Source: Setophaga petechia (lineage: Eukaryota; Chordata; Aves; Passeriformes; Parulidae). Taken from it: a DNA stretch of 64,000 nt. A program made the translations under genes and the position numbers. Position 1 is the first letter of the stretch. Every line of letters starts with the position of its first letter. Shown here one piece after another: positions 46,962 through 59,459 of this stretch. The DNA lies in NCBI GenBank assembly GCA_024362935.1, contig JANCRA010000039.1, positions 4,837,040 through 4,901,039 on the forward strand, written 5' to 3'. Under the pieces are notes generated by a model. The model was not told the DNA's origin. It did not search any database and saw only the letters and a program-made list of their open reading frames with translations.

Positions 46962-47330
46962 TGTCACCAAAATTCACCAAAAAGTGGGTAAAATAAAACC
47001 CCTTAACACCAATGCAGCGTTAAGAAGTTATCAGAGGCCTGGTGCACGGGGGATAAGCTCCACTCGGCGTGCACACCATTCACTACAAGTTCATTGCTTA
47101 AATACAGTCACTGCGTGGGTATTATAATTGTTCATTACCATAAAACCTTCCCCATGTTCCCAGGTTCAGTTTTTTCTATAATCTTGTTTTGGCTATAACT
47201 ACATTCCTAAGGCAGATGTCTTCCCCTTATCTTCCTTCTGTCCTTGATGAGAAAGCAGCTCCTGCATACCCTGTTTCTCTGCTAAAAGTACACAGACACA
47301 GCAGAAACTGGATTAACGCTTTTGGTACCA
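46962..47330 (-). repeat. Provirus 5' LTR (369 bp)
   Basis: Bounded by TGTCACC and GGTACCA on the plus strand. In proviral sense a TATTTAA box lies near 47096-47102, upstream of the region that should hold the transcription start. It would drive minus-strand transcription away from CDK3 through gag. Confidence 0.88.
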
Positions 47331-47334
47331 GTTC
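47331..47334. repeat. Target-site duplication GTTC, right copy
   Basis: GTTC directly follows the GGTACCA end of the 5' LTR and matches the left copy at 39147-39150. Confidence 0.75.
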
Positions 47335-47525
47335 CATGACAGGACTGAGAGCACATCTCTGCACCTGCCAAGGATTTGGCTGGAAAGGATAAAAGAAAGA
47401 GAGCAGGAGATGAGGAAGGGAGAAAGGCTCTGTGGAAAAAAGGACCAGCCAGTCTGTCTTGCATTACCAGCCTGATGGGCTTTGCCAAACAATGAACACC
47501 AAGGTTTATGAACAAATGGCAAGTA

Positions 47526-48312
47526 TTTATTTTATACTGAAGAAAAAGAAATTAAGATGTCAACACCACACCAAGAGTCAGAGACAACTCCCCCTCAAAC
47601 ATTTGAACAGCAAAAACATTTCCAAGGCAATAAAGCAAAGGAAACAGCATTACATCTGGAATGATGATGGAAAGGCAGTGGTTTAGCTGCTCCCTGTTTC
47701 CAGTCATATGCAGCAAGTGCTTTATCTTAAGTGGATCTGCTTTATGCTAACTGGATCTTCTGGCTTCCTGGTCACAGCTAAGGCACAAACTAAAACAACT
47801 GATAGTGCTCTTCAGCTTGTGAAAGAGCAGGATGTCAGCTCTGTTAAAAACCTCAGACTAAACAGCTTGTCTAGTGCTGAGAAGCCTGGGTGATAACAAC
47901 AGCAAAGGGCTGAGCAGAGAAGAGTCCCCCTTCCCTGGTGCCAGCAACTGCCACCAACAGAGCTGGGGATGCTCCAGTGCCGGAGACAGAAATCACTGTG
48001 TGTCACCTTAGCTTAATAGTGGAAGGACAAATCTCAGAGAAATGCTCTCTTTTCTACATTTCAGTGGTTTATGCTGATAAATTACCCCCCTACACACCTT
48101 TTGCACATGACCTCTTCAAAACAGCTCTACTGGCTGTAACCCAAACTTTTCCCCAGCAACAAACGGAAAGTCTCTAAATGCCAAGAATGTCCCCTTCCAG
48201 GCTCCTCAGGAGAAGCAGGACCCTGGGTTCCAGCCAGGCCCCTGCTAATTGCCCCAGACCACATCTGCAGGGCTACCTGGAGGTGCAAGAGCTTGGGGAG
48301 AGCCATGTCCTC
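47526..48312 (-). terminator. CDK3: CDK3 3' UTR with AATAAA signal at 47526-47531
   Basis: On the minus strand the AATAAA at 47526-47531 is a good candidate CDK3 poly(A) signal, giving a 3' UTR of about 790 bases. It lies only about 195 bases from the right edge of the provirus, so the insertion missed the CDK3 transcript narrowly or trimmed a longer one. Confidence 0.65.
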
Positions 48313-52420
<4,108 letters not shown>

Positions 52421-52470
52421 GGCGCTGCCTCGGCCTGGCGATGGCACTGGGCACGGCTGGCACCGTGCTC
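52421..52470 (-). promoter_or_regulatory. CDK3: CDK3 5' UTR and candidate upstream acceptor
   Basis: On the minus strand a pyrimidine run and CAG (TTTTTTCCCTCCCCTCAG) ends at 52471, 50 bases before the CDK3 start. It looks like a true 3' splice site, so the first coding exon would be preceded by a noncoding exon or by TEN1 readthrough sequence. Confidence 0.5.
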
Positions 52471-52894
52471 TGAGGGGAGGGAAAAAAGCGGGAAACAGAA
52501 AGGGGAATGTGGGGAAAGCGTTTGAGCCCTCCAGGTGTTCCCCGAGGTGCTGCTGGGGTCTGGGTCCCTCCTTGGTGCTCCCTCAGCCTTGAGGGAGCCC
52601 TCAGGGACCTGCCTGGGGCAGCTGTGGGTGGACAGGGCGGCCTGGAGGCCTCTGGGGAGCTTCAGGTGGACAGAGCCACACAGGAGCCACCCAGGGCTGG
52701 TTGTTCTGCTGCCCAGGTTGTGCAGCGAGCTGGCTACAGCCAAAAATTGAGGAAAATTAATGTAAAGATGTACTTTGGGGCCTCAGGAAAAGCAGCACAA
52801 ACTGCACAGGGCCAGGGGCATCACTGGAGTAATTGGGTTCATAATTATGGCTCGCTGGGACATGCTGAGGACAAACACCCAGCAGAAATGTCTT

Positions 52895-53135
52895 TTTTAT
52901 TGTTTGGTTGGTTTCGGGGGGGCGAGAGGGAAGTTTTGGTGTGGGGTGTTTTTTTTGGGTTCAGGGTTTTTTGGTGTTTCTTGGTTGCAGTTTTTTGGTT
53001 TTATTTTTTTTATTTAGGTTTGGTTTTTGGTTTTTTGTCAGGGTTTTTTGGGATGATTTTTTTTGGTTTGTTTTTTGGGGTTTTGTGTGTTATGTGTGGA
53101 GATTTTTTATTTTTTGTCTTTTTTTCCCCTTTTAC
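52895..53135. repeat. T/G-only low-complexity tract
   Basis: Some 240 bases on the plus strand built almost only of T and G (TTTTTTGGTTTT, GGGGTTTT words). A is rare, as is C. It lies between CDK3 exon 1 and inverted repeat arm B. Frames read through it are artefacts. Confidence 0.85.
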
Positions 53136-53252
53136 TTTGTCTTGCACAATTGTCCCTTGAACCTCCCAACATGAGTTGTGCTGCTCAGTCAGCCTTTTCG
53201 GATATGTCCTTGAGGGGGAATTAATCATTGACTTGATAGCTGGCAGAAGACG

Positions 53253-53457
53253 AGATTAAAATAATCTTATGTATTGTGGCACCAGGAAAGGCAGAGGCAA
53301 AGGGGATTTCATCTGGAGGACTTGGGGGCTCCATGGCTCTGGGTGGGCATGGACATTGCAGCTGTGTGGGTCTATAAGGAAGACTCCAACTTTTAAGTGA
53401 CCTAAAAAAGGGCTGATTTAACCCATTGCTGAGCCAGCAGCTCAAAATCTTTGAGTG
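53253..53457 (-). repeat. Inverted repeat arm B, upstream of CDK3 exon 1
   Basis: About 205 bases, reverse-complementary to arm A at 51999-52188, carrying a 15-base length difference. The two arms enclose CDK3 coding exon 1 with about 1.06 kb between them. Both copies keep the same short open frame, reading WLSNGLNQPFF in each, and the length difference is a multiple of three. Confidence 0.85.
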
Positions 53458-53853
53458 CAAACAGAAAAGGCTGGAGATGGCTGCAATCCCCTGCAACACA
53501 GACACAGCTCACTCCAAATTTGGGGATTTCCACAATACAGGAGTCTTCCCTCCCTTGCACAAACATCTGATTCTCATGTGGCATTACCAATGTTCTGTCC
53601 TTTTGTCAATGGTTTTATACAGCGGTGTGGGCCTGGCTTGATGTTCTTCAACCAGAGTGGCTCTGATGTAACTTCATCTCTCTTTCTCGCAACTTTTTTA
53701 AAGCCAGTCACTTCCATACACACCCACGACTTAGGAGAAGGAAAACTGAATTTTCTTACATCATCTATAGGGTTTCTGCAGGCCCTAACACATCTGACTT
53801 GGCAAGAAAGAGGGATTTAATCAATAAAAGACAGACTGCCTTCTTTTTTCATC
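53458..53853. other. TEN1-CDK3 spacer; nothing recognised
   Basis: About 400 bases between inverted repeat arm B and the TEN1 poly(A) signal. No exon or repeat is seen. It would be transcribed if TEN1 reads through into CDK3. Confidence 0.5.
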
Positions 53854-54537
53854 TTTATTTAAGAAAATTTCAATCAAAATCTTTAGATACTTCAAAAATA
53901 GTGATTTAAGGTCTCTTAAACTTAGTTGTGTCAAGGAAGAAAGTCAAGTACTCAGGTTATTGCAAATATTTACTTAAGAATTAGAATTAATCCTCCCCTT
54001 AGATACTAGTTCTTCCTACCTGAAGAAGCAGGTACTACTGAAAATAGTGACTCTTTGTTCTTCTTGTTTCTTTGGTCAGTCCAGATAGGTGAGTGTTTTG
54101 CCAGGAATGTTCCTGTGTGGCAGCTGAGTCAGGGTACCCCAACACAGGCACTCATGGGCCCGCAGCCAGGCAGGGCTAATGAACTTTGTGCTAATGCCCT
54201 TTCCCCCCATCTGCCAAAGGTGAGCTGCTTAACTCCAGATTCAGAGACTTCTGACTTCTTCATGTTGTGCATTATGAAAGAAGCAGTGTACACTAAGTGT
54301 TCCCTTTCCACTCTTTCAAGCAAAAAACAAACCTGCTTCCCAGAGCTATTTTCAGTCATGACACCTGGGGCAGGAATGGACAGCCCACAGTCACACACAC
54401 TGACTCAGTTTTCAAGTGTTTCCCTGCTCAGTGACTTTGCTGTTTGCCACAGCAAACACACCTCCTGATTGACTTTTAACATATTTGTTGCAAATGGCAG
54501 TGCAAGGACCAGCGTGTGGCTGGTCTCAGAGCTGCTG
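53854..54537 (-). terminator. TEN1: TEN1 3' UTR with AATAAA signal at 53854-53859
   Basis: On the minus strand AATAAA at 53854-53859 ends a 3' UTR of about 680 bases. It is the first clear hexamer after the TEN1 stop and is followed by AT-rich sequence. Confidence 0.7.
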
Positions 54538-56265
54538 TCAGGATGTGCTGCTTTCCCTCTGCTCCTGCCTCTCTTTGAAGTATTTCCTCTGCTCATGTAT
54601 GGCTTGTTCCAGCAGGGCCACATTCATCCCTTCCACGCAGGTCAATATTCGTGCTTTTACCACAGGACTGGAAGTTTCTGGAGAAAGGAAAACAAAGCAG
54701 CTTGGAGACAGAGAGTTCCCTCAGGCAACATATGACTCAAGCTGGGCAAATAATCATAGCCTGAGAACTTCAGGAGACCAGTCTGGCTGCATGCTGCCAG
54801 TGATGTGAGCAGCAGGATCATCTTAGTTCAGTGATGTGCTTTCCCTCTGTCCTGATGGCTACAAAATGCTGGTGACTGACACTGCACTCCCCTTGCACTG
54901 GGGAACAGTGCCAGGGGATGCCAGTGCCTGCCATCTGTCTACTTTGTGGCTGGATGCATTTTGGTTTTCCCTGGCTGAAAAGCAGCAGTGATGGGTCTGA
55001 GCTCATTTCTGAACACCCCTGTGCAGACAAGAGGGCTGAAAAGAGGTTCAAAGCTGGCTGCAGCCAACAGTTCATTGGTGCATTCAAGTGGCAACATGGA
55101 GCTGGCACAGAAGGGGCCAAGTCTTGGTGACAGAGCCACCATCTCAGTCTGCTCCCCTTCCACCGCTGCAAAATGGGGCTCTCTCCTAGGCTGGGATCAC
55201 TGAAATAACAATTTTCTAAAGGAATTTTGGAGCAGTGACTTAGCAGGTCACTCTCCAGAAGCCACGTGAAGTGTGGCTTTCCACATGCCACTGAAGACTT
55301 CTATGGCATGAATGTGAATGCTTTTTATCAGGTGTGGCCAAGATAACAAAGGATTTGCTTCACCATCCCATGGCTCAGCTCAGATCAGCTCCCCACGCAA
55401 AGCACCAAGCAGCTGGGACACAGGGCACCCCAGGAAAGGACAACAGGGTGCTCTGCATGACACAGTCTGCCTGCATTCCTCACATGTCTGAGGGCAGGGA
55501 TAATATATTATTAGAGCCTTTCAAGGATGGCAAAAACCAACTCAGTCACTTGCAATGAGGTATTGCTGCAATCTGCCACGTTTGGGGTGAAGACAGTCAG
55601 TGTGGTAGCTGGCAGTGATGCCAGAAAGCTTTTCAGCATGGGTTTCACAAGCCCAGCAATGTGGCTGAAATGCTTCCTGTTTCTAAAAAATCTGTGCCAG
55701 AGCACCAGATTTTCACCAAGATAAGGGTGGCTCTTCTCATGGTAAGCTGGGACAGACAGGCTGCTCCTACCTTAATCACACATGATGGAGGAGCTGCACG
55801 AGAGGAGCCTTGGTCCAGGCTGCCCTCAGTGAGTCAGGGAGCCCCAAAAGAGCTGGGGTACCATGAAGAGCAGCAAAGGGCACCACTTCCCTGAGCATTT
55901 ACCTTCCCTGTGTTCAGCCTCTCCCAGGACCATGTAGGAAGATCCCACTTGGGCTTGGAATGGCTCCACAAACTTGGTGTCAACACAGACCTGGTACTGA
56001 GCCGAGTTGTGCTGCGTGGTGAGAATGGCTTCAGATCGGGCCAGGTCATAGCAGGATAACCTGGGAATGATCAATTTGGGAAGCTCAGCTGTGCAGAAAT
56101 CCAATTACAAACCAAAAGGGGGTGCTCAGTCAGTGAAGGAAAGGCCTGGCCTGCAAGGAGAGCAGGGTACCCTTCTCACCTGCCAAATGTCCTCAGCGTC
56201 TGCCCCTCGGGGACCGAGCTGTTGATCTCCCACGGGAAGTAATAGACACCAGCACTTGGCAGCAT
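54538..56265 (-). CDS. TEN1: CST complex subunit TEN1, complete, three coding exons
   Basis: Smallest subunit of the CTC1-STN1-TEN1 complex, an RPA-like single-stranded DNA binder in telomere C-strand fill-in and replication rescue. Exons in transcript order: 56180-56265 (start codon), 55903-56060, 54538-54677 (stop TGA at 54538-54540). They total 384 nt, or 127 aa, against 123 in human. The product is a single OB fold. Diagnostic pieces are LPSAGVYYFPWEI, TLRTFGRL, VDTKFVEPFQAQVGSSYMV, and ARILTCVEGMNVALLEQAI near the C-terminus, which forms the helix that packs on STN1. All splice sites are GT-AG and phases fit. The gene is tandem with CDK3 and divergent from ACOX1, as in human. Confidence 0.95.
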
Positions 56266-56282
56266 CTCACACAACAGCTGAC

Positions 56283-57999
56283 CTGCAGTAAAGCAAAAGG
56301 TCTGACTCCAGTACCCGATCCAAACTGTGATACTGCCCTTCAACTCCTTCCTTGCCCAGGTTCCTCCATCCAGGGGGCTGCAAGAGCTTCACAGCTTTCC
56401 TGCTGAGTCCTAATGCAGCTCACTGCATGTGCCAAATCCAGGGCATCTTAGCACAAAGAGAAGCTGCACAGTCCCACACAACCCAGCATGAACTACAAGC
56501 AGCTCACCAGGTCCTCTGGGTCTCCCCCAGGCTGTGGATGAGTTGAGAAAGGTTCAGGAAGTGGGGAGAATGGTGACTGAGCAGTTCAGAGAGTATGAGA
56601 GACTGAGATCCTGGGATAGCCTCAGCTGCTGGGGTGACAGAGTACTATGCAGCAAGACTTCAGGAATGATCCCAAGCCTGTTCCCTTACTGCAACATAAA
56701 AAAGTGCTGGCAGTGTCTGATCCTGCAGCTGGAGAACAATAAACTGGATCCAAGCCAGCCCAGTTTCATCAGAAGTCTGGCAGGGTTTAGCAGACAGCAA
56801 GGAGTGAGAAGGATTAATTCCAAGGCAAAGCTCAGGTGGGACCTCCTGGGAGTGCCTGCGGTGGAGCAGGGCTGGCACAGGCAAGTCACAGCCACAGCAC
56901 AGAGCACACAGAAAGGCAGGAATGCAAAGCAGCTTCAGCAAAGTTCTAACCCTGCCCAGTCAATGCCATGGCCTGGCTCCTGGCTGTGCCCTGAAGTGGG
57001 TTTTTTTAGCATAATTTTCCTTCTGATCTCCCTTGCAGGCTGCCTGTGTTTGAAATGTTTCCATGCTTCCTTTACTCTTAATTTTTTTTTTTTTTTGGCC
57101 TCTCTGTGGGGAAACTCCAAGAGCTGCACAACAGCTCAGGCGGGGACTCCTGCCACTCACACAAGCGGGTCTATCGCTGGGCATTCAAGGACCCCCAACA
57201 CTGATCACTCAGCAGAGGGGATACTGAGCTGACACACGTGCAGTGGCTTTGATGCTTGGTGTCCCTTGCCCGCCCCATGCATCGCTCCCGGTGTTGCAAC
57301 CTTGCAAAATGCCCCATGGCATTTTGGGGCTGGGGAAGGCTCTGTGGGAGGCTGAGGAAACCAGGGCGATCCCGGCTTACCCCATCCTTGCACATGCCTC
57401 CCTCTCGGCCTGCTGCCCCACAGTCCCACGCCAGGCTGTGGGCACCCAGAAAACCCCTCTGGCAGGGTCCAACCCACCTCCCCGCCCTCTGCAGCTCCGC
57501 GCATCCCCGCCGCACACAACATTCAAAAAGCAGCGGCAATTCTGCGTCTCCAGAAGGGCAAAGGCTGTCCTGTACCGCTCGGGTTTTGCTTCTGTATCTC
57601 ACTGTGCAGCAAAGATTAGCCAGGGACGCAAGACGCTCAGTGTGCATTTCATGCACTTTTCAACGTACGGAGTCACTTAGGTTGTAAAAGTCATCCCCCA
57701 ATCACCGCACACCCTGTGCCCACCCAATGTGCTACCGAAGGCATGCACCAGCTCCACTGCAGGACTCTGCAGAGATTTATGGCAGGCCCAGCCCCAAGCG
57801 CAGCCCCTTACACGCAGATCCACAGCACTATCCAACACCGTACGTAACGCGTGCACAAACGCAACCCGCTAACGGCACTTAATGAGCTGTTTATTTAATT
57901 AGCTGCTCCATGCCGATGCCGGGCGCTCTCCCAGCGCTGCTCCATGCACGCACAGCGCGATTTAAGGCACCGCTCCCCGCACACCGAACGCCCGCTCAC
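56283..57999 (-). other. TEN1: TEN1 intron 1; no gene seen
   Basis: About 1.7 kb between the proposed TEN1 5' exon and the exon with the start codon. It holds a 16-base T run near 57081 and no recognisable coding exon. Open frames at 57170-57690 on both strands are random in look. Confidence 0.55.
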
Positions 58000-58010
58000 C
58001 GCTCCGCCAT
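58000..58010 (-). promoter_or_regulatory. TEN1: TEN1 noncoding 5' exon end, with start of an 8-codon upstream ORF
   Basis: On the minus strand GCGGCCATGGCGGAGCG runs to a donor GTGAGCGGG at 57999. Joined to the acceptor at 56283, the ATG at 58010 opens a frame of eight codons (MAERSAVV). Its TGA ends one base before the TEN1 ATG at 56265. The upstream ATG has a better Kozak context than the TEN1 start. The exon's own 5' end is unknown. Confidence 0.6.
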
Positions 58011-58121
58011 GGCCGCCGCGCGAAGGGCGGGCACGGCAGCGGCCCGCGTGCTCGGGAACCACGTGGCGTCGCGGCAGTGACGTCAGGCGGGGGCGGGGCC
58101 GGCGCGGCGGGGACGGGAAGG

Positions 58122-58170
58122 AATCGGGATCGGGATCGGGATCGGGACTGGGATTGAGATCGGGATCGGG
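58122..58170 (+). repeat. ACOX1: GGGATC hexamer repeat in the ACOX1 5' UTR, G-quadruplex motif
   Basis: Near-perfect tandem GGGATC units. At 58126-58146 four GGG runs are separated by exactly ATC each, which meets the strict quadruplex pattern on the sense strand. It ends 20 bases before the ACOX1 ATG, so it is probably within the mRNA leader. Confidence 0.85.
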
Positions 58171-58189
58171 CACAGCCGCCGCCGCCGCG

Positions 58190-59459
58190 ATGTCGGTGAA
58201 CGCGGACCTGCGGAGGGAGCGCGCTGCCGCCACCTTCCAGCCCGAGCTGCTCACCCATATCCTAGACGGCGGCCCTGAGCGCACCCGCCGCCGCAAGGAG
58301 ATCGGTGAGGGAGGGCCCGGGCCGCGGGCACGGGGAGAGACAGCCCCGGTCGGGGCTCGGAGGGGGAGGAGGGGATGCGGGGTGGGAAGGGGACAGGCTG
58401 CGTGGTGGGGAGACCCAGGGACAGCGGCATGCAGGGCGGGGGTAACGGGGTGAGGGGCCACGGAGTTGTGAGGGGGTCGTGGGGCGGGAGAGGGTGTGGA
58501 GGAGTTTTTGTGGAGAGGGGAGACCCCAAGGAGGGGAGAAAGCTGTGAGGAGAGGGTTGGCAGGTGCTGGGTCAGCGTAAAGGAAGGGATTAGAGAGGAA
58601 CAGAAGCTGTGTTCCGTCCCTGGTCCCCCTCCTCCTCAGAAAGGATATAGAGTGACCCTAATAGAGCAGTGTCCTTTTACTGCTGTGTTTCCCCTTCCTC
58701 CAGAGGCTCAGAGGCGGCTTCTTATGGGCTCGGTCCCCTCCTTTTTCCTTCCTAGCATGCTCTTGCCCAACAGTACAAATGTCATCTGTTTGTCAACCGG
58801 CACGATGTGGTTATGAGAGATTAATGAGCTACTTCCAGGCTCTTCCCTGGGCTGGGACTGTCAGGCTGCTGTTGTGAAACTTCGCTGCCAAAGGGGGGAC
58901 ACAGAAAGTCTGTGCTCTCTGGGCACCTTGTTTTCCAGTTGGCACAGGGGGAATAATGAGTGTGCCCTTCTGCTGGAGTTGCGTGGGGTTCAGAGTTCAC
59001 AAGGCTGCCTGAGCCTCTCGGGCTGTTGCTGAGGGGCCCGCTGGTCTTACATCAGTGGATTGCCCTCCTGCCAAGTCCAGAGAGCTTTGAACTGTAACTG
59101 GGGTTTATGTGCGGAATGAGAGTGCCAGCAGCTCTCAAAGAGCTTTGATTTCATTCTCATTTCGTTAACCTCTCATTTTATTTTCAATTTTTTTATACCC
59201 ATACCTTGAGGTAGAGCAGGTAAAATGCTGGGTCGTTGCTCACTCCCTGCTGAGGTTTGTGGAAACTGAGTTTGTTTTCCTCTCCTGTTCTATCCCCAGA
59301 GGCCTTAGTTCTTAATGACCCTGACTTCCAGCACGAGGATTTGAACTTCCTGTCCCGTAGCCAGCGTTATGAGCAAGCCATCAGGAAGAGCTCCTTGATG
59401 GTGATGAAGTTAAGGGAATATGGAATTGCAGATCCCGAGGAGATCTACTGGTTTAAAAG
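58190..59459 (+). CDS. ACOX1: Peroxisomal acyl-CoA oxidase 1, first two coding exons (partial)
   Basis: FAD enzyme that catalyses the first, rate-limiting step of peroxisomal beta-oxidation of straight-chain acyl-CoA, giving enoyl-CoA and hydrogen peroxide. Exon 1 is 58190-58304 and exon 2 is 59300-59459, both with GT-AG borders and fitting phase, coding about 91 of some 660 residues. Diagnostic pieces: [45 protein letters not shown] and [15 protein letters not shown]. These form the N-terminal alpha domain; no FAD site is reached. The N-terminus starts [11 protein letters not shown], a little longer than the human MNPDLRRER. The next exon (alternative exon 3 forms in mammals) was not found before the window end. 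Confidence 0.94.

Larger units (their letters stand above)
39151..47330 (-). mobile_element. Endogenous gammaretrovirus-like provirus, two LTRs, about 8.2 kb
   Basis: Minus-strand provirus: 5' LTR 46962-47330, primer-binding site near 46939-46956, leader, gag, damaged pro-pol, damaged and shortened env, polypurine tract 39512-39523 and 3' LTR 39151-39511. The 4-bp word GTTC flanks it at 39147-39150 and 47331-47334. Gag has a MGxxxS myristoylation start, a p30-like capsid, a charged helix and one CCHC knuckle. Together these place it with ERV class I (gamma-like). The env SU region is largely missing, since the integrase C-terminus and the env transmembrane part lie only about 250 bases apart. 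The LTRs are strongly diverged although gag is open. It lies just downstream of CDK3 in the same orientation. Confidence 0.93.
57850..58189. promoter_or_regulatory. Bidirectional CpG-island promoter, TEN1 and ACOX1
   Basis: The CpG-rich block between the TEN1 5' exon and the ACOX1 start carries an E-box CACGTG at 58060-58065, a full CRE TGACGTCA at 58078-58085 and Sp1-type GGGGCGGGG near 58089-58097. No TATA box is placed for either gene. Head-to-head spacing between the two 5' exons is under 200 bases, so both are probably driven from here. Confidence 0.75.

Noticed and set aside
52907..53228. Phe/Gly/Val-rich plus-strand and Lys/Pro-rich minus-strand frames
   Set aside because: They translate the T/G low-complexity tract.
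57170..57690. Overlapping 105-161 codon frames on both strands
   Set aside because: They lie in TEN1 intron 1, conflict with each other and show no recognisable domain.
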